Assembly: GCF_000741715.1 (NCBI RefSeq)
Contig: NZ_JGZN01000018.1
Span: 42,685-106,684 of the forward strand
Direction: 5' to 3'
Source: Bifidobacterium saguini DSM 23967
Lineage (GTDB): Bacteria; Actinomycetota; Actinomycetes; Actinomycetales; Bifidobacteriaceae
DNA: 64,000 bases
Below are positions 45,541-54,791 of this stretch, in pieces. The number at the start of each line of letters is the position of its first letter. The first letter of the stretch is position 1. The notes below the pieces were generated by a model that saw nothing but the letters and a program-made list of their open reading frames with translations, was not told the origin of the DNA and ran no database searches. The translations under genes and the position numbers were made by a program.

Positions 45541-46803
45541 CTACGGCAATGCGGAGATCCACCTTCGTTCGGATATCACCTCAGCCTTATGCGTAATGGG
45601 CTTCCACTGCGCTTTGGCGAAGATGGCCTGGAAGGAAATCGGCACATAGCTCAGCATGTAGATCGGGAAGCTCAGCACGTAGGCGAGCAACTCCTTGTTC
45701 GAAGCACCGATCTGGTCACGCTCAACGATGATGGTCAGAGCAGCAAGAGCCATCAGGCCCAGCACCGAAGTGACGATGCCGTTGGACCAGCCAACCAACG
45801 ACTGCCATTGGCTCGACCAGCTCACGAAGCCGAATGCCGCGAACAGCACGCCCATAATGATGCGAGCCACACCGAGCACGGTGAACGGGCAGAGCATCAG
45901 CGTGAAATCAATGCAGGAGAAGTCACGTTCACGCACCGCGCGCTTGAGCAATGCCGGTCCATAGTAGCGGAAGACCTGCAGGAAGCCCTTGCTCCAACGC
46001 AGTCGCTGACGCCAGCTTTGCGCGAATGTAACCGGCTGCTCATCGTAGAGGATTGCGTTGCCGCAGTATCCAATGCGATCGCCGTGCAGAATCGAATCCA
46101 TCGTGAATTCAAGATCCTCGGTCAACAGGTGGAATTTCCAACCACTGTTGCGTTTCATCACATCGCGGGAGAACATGAAGCCCGTACCGCCAACATGGCA
46201 GGAGGAGCCAAGAATCATACGGGAATTGGAAAGGAATCGTGATTCTCGAATGAACCAGAGCGCCGAACCGGAAGACACCCAGTTATCGGCCAGATTCACT
46301 GAATTACGGTAGCTGGTCAGAATCTTGAAGCCGGCGCAGAAGCCCTTATTCATTTCCTCGAAGTAATGCTTGTCGAGTTTATTGTCGGCATCGAAGACAA
46401 AGTAGGCGTCGTAATTGTCCGCCACACCAGTGTCGAGCATATGACCAAGCAGGTAGGTTAATGCATAACCTTTGCCGACCTGCTCCATATTGTGCCGTTC
46501 AAGCACATGGCAACCGCGAGCGCGCACCACTTCGGCGGTGTTGTCCGTGCAGTTATCCGCCACGAGCCAAATGTCAATCAGCTCGGAAGGATAGGTTTGC
46601 GCGCGAATTGAATCGATGAGGTTGCCGATGACGTTCTCCTCGTTTCGGGCGGAGATCAGCACGGCATAATGGTTGGTCATCGGTGCTTCCGGGAATCGGA
46701 CAGGCTTGGCGAATAGGGACATCACAATGCATACGCCCTGGTACACCATGCCAGCGCCGCCCACGATGAACAGCAGCACATCAAGTGCGGTAAGCAATGT
46801 CAT
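45541..46803 (-). CDS. Membrane GT2 glycosyltransferase (processive polysaccharide-synthase type)
   Basis: 420 residues: an N-terminal membrane helix, GT-A domain with ISARNEENVIGNLIDSI, the nucleotide-binding VADNCTDNT, DxD motif FDADNK, TED in LLTEDLEFT and the QxxRW motif QRLRW. Four C-terminal membrane segments follow. These are the marks of cellulose/hyaluronan-synthase-like enzymes that make and extrude a surface polysaccharide. The ATG at 46803 shares its A with the TAA of the upstream gene, so the two are coupled. Product unknown. Confidence 0.88.
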   Translation of the reverse strand: MTLLTALDVLLFIVGGAGMVYQGVCIVMSLFAKPVRFPEAPMTNHYAVLISARNEENVIGNLIDSIRAQTYPSELIDIWLVADNCTDNTAEVVRARGCHVLERHNMEQVGKGYALTYLLGHMLDTGVADNYDAYFVFDADNKLDKHYFEEMNKGFCAGFKILTSYRNSVNLADNWVSSGSALWFIRESRFLSNSRMILGSSCHVGGTGFMFSRDVMKRNSGWKFHLLTEDLEFTMDSILHGDRIGYCGNAILYDEQPVTFAQSWRQRLRWSKGFLQVFRYYGPALLKRAVRERDFSCIDFTLMLCPFTVLGVARIIMGVLFAAFGFVSWSSQWQSLVGWSNGIVTSVLGLMALAALTIIVERDQIGASNKELLAYVLSFPIYMLSYVPISFQAIFAKAQWKPITHKAEVISERRWISALP

Positions 46804-48380
46804 TAACGCCACCCCGCTCTCGGATTGCTGTTAGCGGATGATTGTTTGTGTTCTGATGCGTTCACATCAGCTCCGTTCGTGTGTGTTGTAGCTTCAGCGG
46901 ATTCTTCAGTACCGTGCAAAACCGACTTGGAGTTGCCGGAATCTACCTTGGACAGCACATGCTTCGGAATTGCCACTGTGGCTGATTCTTCATCGTCCGG
47001 CAGCAATGGGCCACCCTGCTCGAGCGCATAGATTTCATGCTGTAGTTTGCGCAGCTCGTCATCCATTGGTACCTTCTTGGTGGACCCCTTGGCGGCACGC
47101 GGCACATGCTCGCCAATCGGATGCAGCACATGCTCGCCGAACGCCTCGGAAGCTTCCACAATCTTGGATTTCTTTTCAGGCACAGGGTCGTACATCAACG
47201 GCGAATCAACCAGCTCGTACCGTCTGGTGTATGCGCGGAAAATCACCTGGATCGAAGCGGTGACCGGCAAAGCGAGGAAGGCACCAAGCGCGCCGAACAG
47301 CGAGCCGAAGGCCAGCACAGCGAGGAAGGCCAGTGCAGCGTTGATATCCATCGTGCGCTGGGAAATCCTCGGGGAAAGAATCAGATTCTCAATCTGCTGA
47401 TAAATAATGATGAACACCAGTACGGCGACCGCATACGTCCATCCACGGTTGCCCCATGCAAACAGCACCGGCAGAGCACCGCCGATATAGGTACCGACGG
47501 TAGGAATGAACTGGGAAACCACACCGCAGAACAGAGCCAGCGGCAGCCAATACGGCACCTGCAATACTTCGAGGAAGATGGCCGTGCAGGCCGCATTAAT
47601 CAGCGCCAGAATCGAGCGGGAGAACAGGAAGGATGAAATCTGATCCTGAGCCACCGTCCACACCAAAAGGAATCGACGTTGCGTGTTAGGCGCAAGCCAA
47701 CGGCAGAAGGACCGGCGCAATTTCGGGCCGGCGGCGGAAATGTAGTAGGTGGTCATGATCACGGTCATAAGGTTCAGCAGGAAGCCCAGCAGGCCACTTA
47801 CCGTGCTCATGGCTGTACCCGCGAAATCAGTAACCCAGGAAGTCTGAATATTATTGAGGATTTCCGAGCCCAGACTGTTGATTTCCGGTAGCTCGAATGT
47901 ACTGTACTGCCCGATGAAGTCGCGAATCTGCTCATACATGGCGGGCAGACCGCTGATCATGGCGATGACCTGGGAAACGAACATGTTGCCGAACAAGGTG
48001 AGCAGCACGCAAATCACAACTGCAAGTCCCACCATGCCTGTCGCGGAAGCCACTCCGCGCTTCCAACCATGCCTCACCAGCGCCACTACCAGTGGTTCGA
48101 TCGCCAAGGCGATGAACAGGGAGATGATGATGTCAAGTATCAGATAGGAGATACTGCCCCAAGAGCGCCAGCAGAAACTAAATACCACAATGGCGATGGC
48201 CACATACAGCAACGCGCGGCCGAACCATTCCGGGGGCCTGCGCGGATCGCCGTGGGCGGGGAACAGAGAGCCCAAATCGATACGATTTTCATCTCCAGCA
48301 GGTGTGCCAGATTGCGAATTGGCGGCACTGGTGGTGTTACCAGCGCCTGATTCATAAGTATTGCGCGCGCTTTCGCTCAT
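46803..48380 (-). CDS. AI-2E-family (PerM-like) membrane transporter
   Basis: 525 residues. About eight membrane segments in the first 370 residues, with the family blocks ILDIIISLFIALAIEPLV and VVSQFIPTVGTYIGG. The long hydrophilic C-terminal tail (about 150 residues, Ser/Glu/Lys-rich) is unusual for the family. Family members export autoinducer-2 or act as Na+/H+ antiporters; which applies is not visible. GGAGAG precedes the ATG. Translationally coupled to the glycosyltransferase downstream. Confidence 0.85.
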   Translation of the reverse strand: MSESARNTYESGAGNTTSAANSQSGTPAGDENRIDLGSLFPAHGDPRRPPEWFGRALLYVAIAIVVFSFCWRSWGSISYLILDIIISLFIALAIEPLVVALVRHGWKRGVASATGMVGLAVVICVLLTLFGNMFVSQVIAMISGLPAMYEQIRDFIGQYSTFELPEINSLGSEILNNIQTSWVTDFAGTAMSTVSGLLGFLLNLMTVIMTTYYISAAGPKLRRSFCRWLAPNTQRRFLLVWTVAQDQISSFLFSRSILALINAACTAIFLEVLQVPYWLPLALFCGVVSQFIPTVGTYIGGALPVLFAWGNRGWTYAVAVLVFIIIYQQIENLILSPRISQRTMDINAALAFLAVLAFGSLFGALGAFLALPVTASIQVIFRAYTRRYELVDSPLMYDPVPEKKSKIVEASEAFGEHVLHPIGEHVPRAAKGSTKKVPMDDELRKLQHEIYALEQGGPLLPDDEESATVAIPKHVLSKVDSGNSKSVLHGTEESAEATTHTNGADVNASEHKQSSANSNPRAGWR

Positions 48381-48500
48381 GGCTCTCCATTGTAGCGTCA
48401 GGCTCGATGTTGGCGAGAAGCGCTGTAAATGAACGCATTCAGCACGGAAGCGCTGTGTTGATTAGCGCCTGAGTACACCCGCTTTTCTATCCTTGGAACC

Positions 48501-49424
48501 ATGCTTACCGTTTCGATCATCATCCCAGCGTGGAACGAATCCGAACGTATTCGCGATTGTCTGCTGAATGCCACCAGACAGACCGTGATGCCGCATGAGG
48601 TGCTTGTGGTAGATAATCGTTCCACAGACAATACCTGCGAGATTGTGGAACAGTTCATCGCCGAACATCCCGAAGCACCGGTCAAGCTGCTTCATCAGGA
48701 TGATGAACAGGGATTGATTCCGACCCGTAATTACGGCTTGAATCATGCCACTGGCGATGTGTTGGGCCGTTTTGACGCCGATTGCATGATTCGCCCGGAT
48801 TGGGTGGAAGTGGTCAGCGGTATTTTCACCGAGGATTCCGAGGCGATGGGCGCCACAGGTCCGGTGATGTATTACGACATGCCGTCGCGTCATTTCGGTT
48901 TGCGCGGAGATAATTCACTGCGTAAGCGCATCTACCGTGCGGATGGTGGCCAACCGCTGCTGTTCGGCTCCAATATGGCGTTGCGCGCCACCGCTTGGCG
49001 GCAGATCGCCGATGAGGTGTGCCGCGATAAGGCCGATATGATGCACGAGGATATCGATATCTCGCTGCATCTGATGGGCAAGGATTTGAAAACCGTGTAC
49101 TCGCCGCGCATGATTGCCGCGATGAGCGCCCGACGCATGGACACGTCGCTGAGTTCGTTCTTGACCTACATGCGTCGATTTAAGAACACGTTTAATGCGC
49201 ATCCGCAACATTGGCGCAAGCACAAGCCGGAGATTCTGTTCACCGCCATGTACCCGGCAATGCATCTGTTCTACCCGGTATGGCAGAAGGTGTTGAATAC
49301 CGCGGACATCAACCCGGCCGAGGCCGCTTGGATCAATGAACAGATGGAGCTTGCCGAGGCTCAAGGCAAGAAGCTCTATGCCGAAACACCCACGGATGAG
49401 GAGTGGGACGCAAAACACGAGTAG
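48501..49424 (+). CDS. GT2 glycosyltransferase, soluble
   Basis: 307 residues. TVSIIIPAWNESERIRDCL and VVDNRSTDNT (nucleotide binding), DxD motif RFDADCMI, acceptor-side acid motif MHEDIDIS. No membrane segment apart from weak hydrophobic stretches in the C-terminal part. Probably adds a sugar to a lipid- or protein-linked acceptor for the cell surface. Divergent from the AI-2E gene, convergent with fucO; followed by a GC-rich repeat. Confidence 0.88.
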   Translation: MLTVSIIIPAWNESERIRDCLLNATRQTVMPHEVLVVDNRSTDNTCEIVEQFIAEHPEAPVKLLHQDDEQGLIPTRNYGLNHATGDVLGRFDADCMIRPDWVEVVSGIFTEDSEAMGATGPVMYYDMPSRHFGLRGDNSLRKRIYRADGGQPLLFGSNMALRATAWRQIADEVCRDKADMMHEDIDISLHLMGKDLKTVYSPRMIAAMSARRMDTSLSSFLTYMRRFKNTFNAHPQHWRKHKPEILFTAMYPAMHLFYPVWQKVLNTADINPAEAAWINEQMELAEAQGKKLYAETPTDEEWDAKHE

Positions 49425-49494
49425 CGTCTTTTGTCTCCGGCGATGGAGGCGTCCCATTCAAAGGCTCGCGTGATTACACGGGTGCCCTTGCCTC

Positions 49495-49618
49495 CCTCTG
49501 ACGAGGGAGGTGTCATGCTGCGCGATGACGGAGGGAGAGACAACCGGGATGTTATACCCGATCATCTCTCCCCCACCCGGCTTCGCCGGGAGCCCCCTCA
49601 TCAGAGGGGGCCTATGCG
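49495..49618. repeat. GC-rich palindromic repeat cluster, copy B
   Basis: Several nested hairpins between convergent genes: CCCTCTGACGAGGG, GGGAGAGA with TCTCTCCC, CCCGGCTTCGCCGGG and CCCCCTCATCAGAGGGGG. Part 49569-49610 matches the repeat at 36893-36933. It probably also ends transcription of both neighbours. Confidence 0.75.
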
Positions 49619-49622
49619 CTGA

Positions 49623-50774
49623 TCACATCAGCGACTTGTAGATGGCGAGGATGTCCTCTTCAGTGGCCTTGCGCGGGTTGCCCGGCGTGCACACGTCGTT
49701 GAAGGCATCGTGGGCCAGCGGAGCAAGATCAGCTTCGGTGGCGCCAACTTCGGAGATGGTGGTCGGATTCTTCAGGTCCACGGTCAGCTTGTGGACGGCC
49801 TGCACGGCCTCTTCGCGAACCTTCTCAAGGTCGCCGGTGTACGCGTCCTCAACGCCGAAGGCGTCGGCGATGTCACGGTACTTCTCACCAGTGAAGTCCT
49901 TGTTGTATTCCATGACCGGGGCCAGCAGGATGCCGTTGGCAACACCGTGGGCCACGCCGAGGCGGCCGCCCAGCGGGTGGGCCATGCCGTGCACCAGGCC
50001 GAGGCCGACGTTGGAGTAGGCCATACCAGTGATGTAGGAGGCGTATGCCATCTGCTCGCCGGCCGGAATGTCGCCGTCAGCGGACTTGGCGAGGTTCTTG
50101 GCGATCATGCGAATGGTCTGCATGGACAGGCAGTCGGACAGGCTCCAAGCACCCGGGGTGATGTAGCCCTCGATGGCGTGGGTCAGGGCGTCCAGACCGG
50201 TGGCGACCTTCAGTCCGCGCGGCATGGAGTCGGTCAGGTCAGGATCGACGAAAGCGACAATCGGGATGTCGTGCGGGTCGACGGCCACGAACTTGCGCTT
50301 GTTGGCAGTATCAGTGATCACGTAGTTGATGGTGGTCTCGGATGCGGTGCCAGCGGTGGTCGGCACGCCGAAGATCGGGACGGACGGGTTCTTGGTGTCG
50401 GCAACGCCCTCGAGGGAGAGCACGTCAGAGAACTCCGGGTTGGCAGTGATGATGCCGATGCCCTTGCAGGTATCCTGCGGGGAGCCACCGCCCAGACCAA
50501 TCAGGAAGTCGGCACCGGAAGCGGCGAACTTCTCAACGCCATCCTTGATGCACTCGACCGGCGGATTCGGCTTGACGTTGGAGAAGACCTCATATGGCAG
50601 GCCTGCCTCATCCAGAACCTTGGTCACCTTCTCAGCGGTGCCGGTTTCCAGCAGAACCGGATCAGTAACAATAAACGCCTTGGTGAAGCCATGCTGCTTA
50701 GCGACAGCGGGGATTTCCTTGATGGCGCCGCGACCGAAATATGCAGTCTGGTTGAAAATCATGCGATAGACCAT
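49623..50774 (-). CDS. fucO: Lactaldehyde reductase / iron-containing alcohol dehydrogenase
   Basis: Reduces L-lactaldehyde to 1,2-propanediol with NADH, the last step of fucose or rhamnose use in bifidobacteria. 383 residues, the FucO length. GLGGGSPQDTCKGIGI binds the nucleotide; PTTAGTASETT and the metal site DALTHAIEGYI with VHGMAHPLGGRLGVAHGVANGILL supply the Fe ligands. AAGGAG before the ATG. Single gene. Close relatives act on propanal or ethanol, so substrate is probable rather than certain. Confidence 0.93.
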   Translation of the reverse strand: MVYRMIFNQTAYFGRGAIKEIPAVAKQHGFTKAFIVTDPVLLETGTAEKVTKVLDEAGLPYEVFSNVKPNPPVECIKDGVEKFAASGADFLIGLGGGSPQDTCKGIGIITANPEFSDVLSLEGVADTKNPSVPIFGVPTTAGTASETTINYVITDTANKRKFVAVDPHDIPIVAFVDPDLTDSMPRGLKVATGLDALTHAIEGYITPGAWSLSDCLSMQTIRMIAKNLAKSADGDIPAGEQMAYASYITGMAYSNVGLGLVHGMAHPLGGRLGVAHGVANGILLAPVMEYNKDFTGEKYRDIADAFGVEDAYTGDLEKVREEAVQAVHKLTVDLKNPTTISEVGATEADLAPLAHDAFNDVCTPGNPRKATEEDILAIYKSLM

Positions 50775-51017
50775 AGGTGCTCTCCTTTTTGAGCTCGTAC
50801 CTGTTTGGAAGCCATTCGTTCATTGAATGACCTAACGGTTCCTCAGTCTAGCGCCGTCTGTGAGCGTTAACCTGAAAACACGCTGAGAACGTTCTTTACA
50901 ATCAGACATTTCTCTGAACGATGAGATTCACGTGACGGTCCAATTTACACAAAAGAAGACTAGGATATCGTCGCGGTTGGGATTGTGTTCGCCTATGTGG
51001 AAATCGAGGTGGAGTAT

Positions 51018-52322
51018 ATGGCAAATGGAAAGTCAATGTCCGTTGCGGAAATGGTGGAACTGTTCGTAGACCGCTCGGCACCAGTGCGCATCGATGCATT
51101 CGACGGTTCGCATTTCGGCCCCAGCAACGCCGACCTACATATTCGAATCACCAGCCCGAACTGCATGTATCAGTTGCTGGCTCATCCAAATGAAATCGGC
51201 GTGGTTCGCGCATATGTGCTTGGCGACTTCGACGTGGAAGGCATCGATTATGCCAACCCCTACCCCGCCATGCGCAAACTCATCTCTCTGGCCAAATACG
51301 TCAAGCCAGTCACGCCGGTTTCGTTCGCACGAGTTTCCGCGGGCATTCTGAGTCATGGATTCAAGAAGCCACCAGTGCCTTCCACCGAGGGGCCGAGCAA
51401 GTTCGCCCGTATCAAGCAAGGGCTGATGCCTCATACGGAAAAGGCCGACTCCGAAACGGTGAGCTTCCACTATGACATGTCCAACGAGTTTTACGCCGAC
51501 TTTTTGGGTCCATCCATGACCTATACCTGTGCTGTATTCGACAATGAGCAGATGAGTCTGGAAGATGCGCAGGCCAATAAGTTGCGCTTGATTCTCGACA
51601 AACTAGGCCTTCAACCGGGCGAACGTCTGTTGGATATCGGCTGCGGCTGGGGGTCGATGGTCATTACTGCCGCACGCCGTGGCATCAAGGCTTTGGGCGT
51701 CACACTTTCCAAAGAACAGGCTGCATACGCGAACGCATGGATCGCACGCGAAGGTCTGCAGGATTTGGCCGAAGTGCGTGTACAGGATTATCGCGAAGTT
51801 CCCGAACGCGATTTCGATGGCATCTGCTCTATCGGCATGATGGAGCATGTAGGCACCAAGAACTACCAGAGCTACTTTGAGGAAATGTTCCGCCTGCTGA
51901 AGCCTATGGGCCGTCTGCTCAATCACCAGATCACCATCAGCCACGACAAGCCGGACGGCAAGCCCGGCACCGATGAATTCCTCGATCGATACATTTTCCC
52001 GGACGGCGACCTCGGCGCCCCTGGATTCATTGAGTCCTGCATCCATGATGCCGGATTCAATGTGGTGCATCAGGAAAACCTGCGCCAGCATTACGCGCTA
52101 ACCCTCCATCATTGGAATCAGAACCTTTCCGAGCACTGGGATGATGCAGTCAAGCAGGTTGGTTTCGAACGCGCTAAGGTTTGGGGTCTGTATATGGCGG
52201 CCTGCGCTTTGAACTTTGAGCTCGATGGCATTCAGATTCACCAGTTCCTGGCGGTCAAGCCGGATCGCATTGGCCATCCGGACGGCAAGTGGTATCCACT
52301 GCGCCCGTGGTGGAAGGCCTGA
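51018..52322 (+). CDS. cfa: Cyclopropane-fatty-acyl-phospholipid synthase
   Basis: SAM-dependent methylene transfer to unsaturated membrane lipids, a stress response of stationary cells. 434 residues. SAM site LLDIGCGWGSMVITAA, ALGVTLSKEQAAYA, YDMSNEFYADFLGPSMTYTCAVF and MMEHVGTKNY (bicarbonate/active-site region). Start at 51018: GGTGGAG is four to five bases upstream; an earlier ATG-less extension lacks a site. Ends at a strong terminator. Confidence 0.94.
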   Translation: MANGKSMSVAEMVELFVDRSAPVRIDAFDGSHFGPSNADLHIRITSPNCMYQLLAHPNEIGVVRAYVLGDFDVEGIDYANPYPAMRKLISLAKYVKPVTPVSFARVSAGILSHGFKKPPVPSTEGPSKFARIKQGLMPHTEKADSETVSFHYDMSNEFYADFLGPSMTYTCAVFDNEQMSLEDAQANKLRLILDKLGLQPGERLLDIGCGWGSMVITAARRGIKALGVTLSKEQAAYANAWIAREGLQDLAEVRVQDYREVPERDFDGICSIGMMEHVGTKNYQSYFEEMFRLLKPMGRLLNHQITISHDKPDGKPGTDEFLDRYIFPDGDLGAPGFIESCIHDAGFNVVHQENLRQHYALTLHHWNQNLSEHWDDAVKQVGFERAKVWGLYMAACALNFELDGIQIHQFLAVKPDRIGHPDGKWYPLRPWWKA

Positions 52323-52328
52323 GAACGA

Positions 52329-52356
52329 AAAAGCCCCGCTCGAAAGCGGGGCTTTT
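52329..52356 (+). terminator. Terminator of cfa
   Basis: AAAAGCCCCGCT-CGAA-AGCGGGGCTTTT, a perfect 12-bp stem with tetraloop and T-run. Symmetric, so it may also serve the convergent tRNA genes. Confidence 0.92.
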
Positions 52357-52360
52357 CTAG

Positions 52361-52436
52361 TGGTGGCTCCGAACGGCGTCGATCCGTTGACCTAGCGATT
52401 TTCAGTCGCTCGCTCTACCAACTGAGCTACAGAGCC
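52361..52436 (-). tRNA. tRNA-Phe (GAA)
   Basis: Minus strand: GGCTCTG acceptor pairs with CGGAGCC, anticodon loop CTGAAAA with GAA, T-loop GGATCGACGCC, discriminator A and encoded CCA. 76 bases. Confidence 0.95.
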
Positions 52437-52473
52437 ATTGAATAGTTCGCTTGCAAGCAAGCGGCCATCCAAG

Positions 52474-52547
52474 CGACCCCGGCCGGACTTGAACCGGTGA
52501 CCTCCGCCGTGACAGGGCGGCGCTCTAACCAACTGAGCTACGGGGCC
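52474..52547 (-). tRNA. tRNA-Asp (GTC), second copy
   Basis: Body identical to that at 27085-27158, anticodon GTC. 37 bp upstream of tRNA-Phe in the direction of transcription, probably one transcript. Confidence 0.95.
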
Positions 52548-52787
52548 GTGTTGTTTCTGTCTTGCGACAGGCAACAGATAGATATAATACTGAAAATCAG
52601 AACTTACGCAAACTTCGGCGTGTCTGGCTATTTTCCAACGTTTTACAGCGAATCATTCAACCCCACCCCACCGGACCTACACCTTGGCATAACAGGTGGC
52701 ACAATGGTCAAATAGCAATTCCGCATCACGCAGCCTACTCAATGCAGTACGGCACACCATCCTCTCAACGAAAGGCCAAGCAGCATT

Positions 52788-53669
52788 ATGACCGAACCCA
52801 ATGCCGCCATCGAGCAGGCTCAAAACACCCAAGAGGCCCCCGACGCTCTTGAAGCAACGCAAACCACAGCGCCCTCCCACCCCATCCATAAGGTGCTGTC
52901 CTTCGTTCGCCGCTCGGCACGACTCGACCCCCGCCTGCAGCGCGCATGGGACAACTACGCCGACACGTATCTGTTAGACATCGCCGCCGGCAACGCTCGA
53001 CTCGATGTGCGAGAGGGCTTTGCTCTCAGCAAGGAATACATCCAATCAACTTGGGGCAACAGCAACCCTCTGATTGTGGAGATCGGCACCGGACAGGGCG
53101 AAAACGTGGTCGCCGCCGCAGCAGCCCATCCGGAAACCAACTTCCTGGCGCTTGAAGTATACGACCCTGGCGTGGCACACACCCTGCTGCTGGCCGGCAA
53201 GCAGGGCCTTACCAACATTCGCATCGCTCAAGTCAACGCCGCGGAACTTTTCAAGGTTACCGAACCTAGCACCATCGCGGAAGTGTGGACCTTCTTCCCG
53301 GATCCCTGGCCCAAGAAGAAGCACCACAAGCGCCGCATCGTGCAGTCTGAGCTTGCCGGCAATATCCATAACGCGCTGGCGGATGACGGCGTATGGCGCA
53401 TCGCCACCGACATCGAGGATTATGCGCTGCATGTGCATGAGGTCATGGACCACCTTGACGGATGGCAGAACATCGGCACCATCACCGCAAGCCTGCCACT
53501 GGAGCACGTCGGCAAAGGCAATGCCGACATGGCTGCCGACATGCCCCACGCGGATTTCACCGAATCCGAGCGCTTCAGCGGACGAGTGCTCACCAACTTC
53601 GAGAAGAAGGGTCTGGAAGCCGGCCGAGTGATTCATGACTTCACCTACCAGGCAGTCGCTCTTCGCTAA
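52788..53669 (+). CDS. trmB: tRNA (guanine-N7-)-methyltransferase
   Basis: Methylates G46 of tRNA. 293 residues with an N-terminal extension of about 80 over the E. coli enzyme. SAM motif [26 protein letters not shown], and the TrmB block [27 protein letters not shown] lies upstream at a loose distance. Ends before a perfect 9-bp stem-loop. Its place among tRNA genes fits its function. Confidence 0.93.
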   Translation: MTEPNAAIEQAQNTQEAPDALEATQTTAPSHPIHKVLSFVRRSARLDPRLQRAWDNYADTYLLDIAAGNARLDVREGFALSKEYIQSTWGNSNPLIVEIGTGQGENVVAAAAAHPETNFLALEVYDPGVAHTLLLAGKQGLTNIRIAQVNAAELFKVTEPSTIAEVWTFFPDPWPKKKHHKRRIVQSELAGNIHNALADDGVWRIATDIEDYALHVHEVMDHLDGWQNIGTITASLPLEHVGKGNADMAADMPHADFTESERFSGRVLTNFEKKGLEAGRVIHDFTYQAVALR

Positions 53670-53699
53670 GCAGTTGGCTACGGCTTGGCCGCAGCAAAG

Positions 53700-53740
53700 G
53701 GACGGAAAAGCATCTTGGCCATTCATGCACTTCCGTCCCA
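53700..53740 (+). terminator. Stem-loop after trmB
   Basis: GGGACGGAA pairs with TTCCGTCCC, 30 bp after the stop; A-rich rather than T-rich downstream, so efficiency is uncertain. Confidence 0.6.
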
Positions 53741-53829
53741 CAAAACCCAGTAATTCCAACGCGACACGCCGTAAGACACTCTGGATTTGCGAGAACAGCA
53801 AGCCCCCAGTATAGTTAGACGAGTTGTCC

Positions 53830-53901
53830 GCCCCCATCGTCTAACGGTTAGGACACCAGACTTTCAATCTGACAACGAGAGTTCGACTCTCTCTGGGGGT
53901 A
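53830..53901 (+). tRNA. tRNA-Glu (TTC); probable integration target
   Basis: GCCCCCA acceptor with TGGGGGT, D-arm, anticodon loop CTTTCAA with TTC, T-loop AGTTCGACTCT. 72 bases, no encoded CCA. An accessory block starts right after its 3' end, as expected for a tRNA attachment site. Confidence 0.95.
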
Positions 53902-54321
53902 CTCACCGGCTCCGGGTTCCACGAGGTATCGTGGCCCGGAGCCTTTTGTTTCCAACGGTTTCAGGCCGCCAGCTTGGCCTTCAGTTGCTCGCACAGGAAA
54001 CCCGGCGGTGGCCACTGCCACCAAAGATGCACCTCCGTCACTGCTCATTCCGCGCATCATCTGCTCGTACATCGACGCATCCAGCAGGGAGAGCGGGGGG
54101 ACGTTGAAGAATTCCGCCACTGCGGCGATGTCCTGGATGGTCCAGGAAGTCTTGCCGGTCATCTTCGCGGACACGGCGCCCCTCTTCAGCCCCAGTGCCG
54201 CGCAAAGTGACTGCTGGGTCATCCCGCGGCCGGTCAGCTGCATGTTGACGTTCCAGATGAATACCCTCTGCAGGTAGTCGCCGAGTCCATTGGATTCGGG
54301 CAATGGTTCGATTTTTGCCAT
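53848..54321 (-). CDS. Helix-turn-helix regulator, C-terminus read antisense into tRNA-Glu
   Basis: Up to 157 residues from the ATG at 54321, with AAAGGA seven bases before it. HTH-XRE-like segment MTQQSLCAALGLKRGAVSAKMTGKTSWTIQDIAAVAEFF (about 34-72). The N-terminal 85 residues look like an immunity-type repressor. From about residue 128 on, the frame passes through the tRNA terminator hairpin and antisense of tRNA-Glu before the stop, so the tail is either non-native or created by integration. Divergent from a second HTH gene; the shared region carries a TGTCCA-N7-TGGACA operator. Confidence 0.7.
   Translation of the reverse strand: MAKIEPLPESNGLGDYLQRVFIWNVNMQLTGRGMTQQSLCAALGLKRGAVSAKMTGKTSWTIQDIAAVAEFFNVPPLSLLDASMYEQMMRGMSSDGGASLVAVATAGFPVRATEGQAGGLKPLETKGSGPRYLVEPGAGEYPQRESNSRCQIESLVS
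53908..53950 (+). terminator. Terminator of tRNA-Glu
   Basis: GGCTCCGGG pairs with CCCGGAGCC, inner CCACGA with TCGTGG, followed by TTTTGTTT. It lies inside the reading frame of the leftward helix-turn-helix gene. Confidence 0.85.
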
Positions 54322-54344
54322 ATCAAGTCCTTTCAGATTGGAGT

Positions 54345-54363
54345 TGTCCAATATCGATGGACA
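54345..54363. promoter_or_regulatory. Operator candidate between divergent HTH genes
   Basis: TGTCCA and TGGACA, 7 bp apart, form a perfect inverted repeat in the spacer, near the candidate -10 of the leftward gene. Confidence 0.5.
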
Positions 54364-54381
54364 TAATCCTACAACAATGAT

Positions 54382-54410
54382 TTGCTGCTGTGCAAGTTTC
54401 TTGATATATT
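54382..54410 (+). promoter_or_regulatory. Promoter of the rightward element genes
   Basis: TTGCTG (54382-54387), 17 bp, TATATT (54405-54410). The expected transcription start is at 54417-54418, on the GTG of the next gene. Confidence 0.5.
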
Positions 54411-54417
54411 GTCTATT

Positions 54418-54705
54418 GTGAATGGACTGACGGCAAAAATAATAGATTCTCCGATGCGTCGCTATATGACGGCGGCGGGTCTGAGCTGCCGAGACCTCGC
54501 GAGGGAGATGGGTACGTCCAAATCCTCGGTCGCGGGAAAGGTCAACGGCTCGATACCGTGGCAGCAGTCCGACCTGATCTGGCTGGCCATTCACCGAAAC
54601 CTGTCCCCTGGGTATGTGCTCGGCATCGACGCCTATCTCACGGATGGCGGGTGGAAACCCGAAACGAGAATCCCCGGACCGGCTGGAACCCGGCGCGGGG
54701 ATTGA
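54418..54705 (+). CDS. Small helix-turn-helix protein, possibly translated from a leaderless mRNA
   Basis: 95 residues if the GTG at 54418 is used. HTH segment MTAAGLSCRDLAREMGTSKSSVAGKVNGSIPW, with WQQSDLIWLAIHRNLSPGYVLG after it. Resembles small XRE-type regulators or excisionase/Cro-like partners of mobile elements. No ribosome site precedes any start in the frame; the promoter at 54382-54410 would start RNA at or one base before the GTG. ATGs at 54454 or 54466 are alternatives. Divergent from the leftward HTH gene. Confidence 0.6.
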   Translation: MNGLTAKIIDSPMRRYMTAAGLSCRDLAREMGTSKSSVAGKVNGSIPWQQSDLIWLAIHRNLSPGYVLGIDAYLTDGGWKPETRIPGPAGTRRGD

Positions 54706-54791
54706 ACGGCAACAACCATGGAGCCGCGGGCGCGCATATCCGCCAAGATCAGACGCCCGTCGTTCCGATTCCCCGAAGGAGGGTCATCGCC

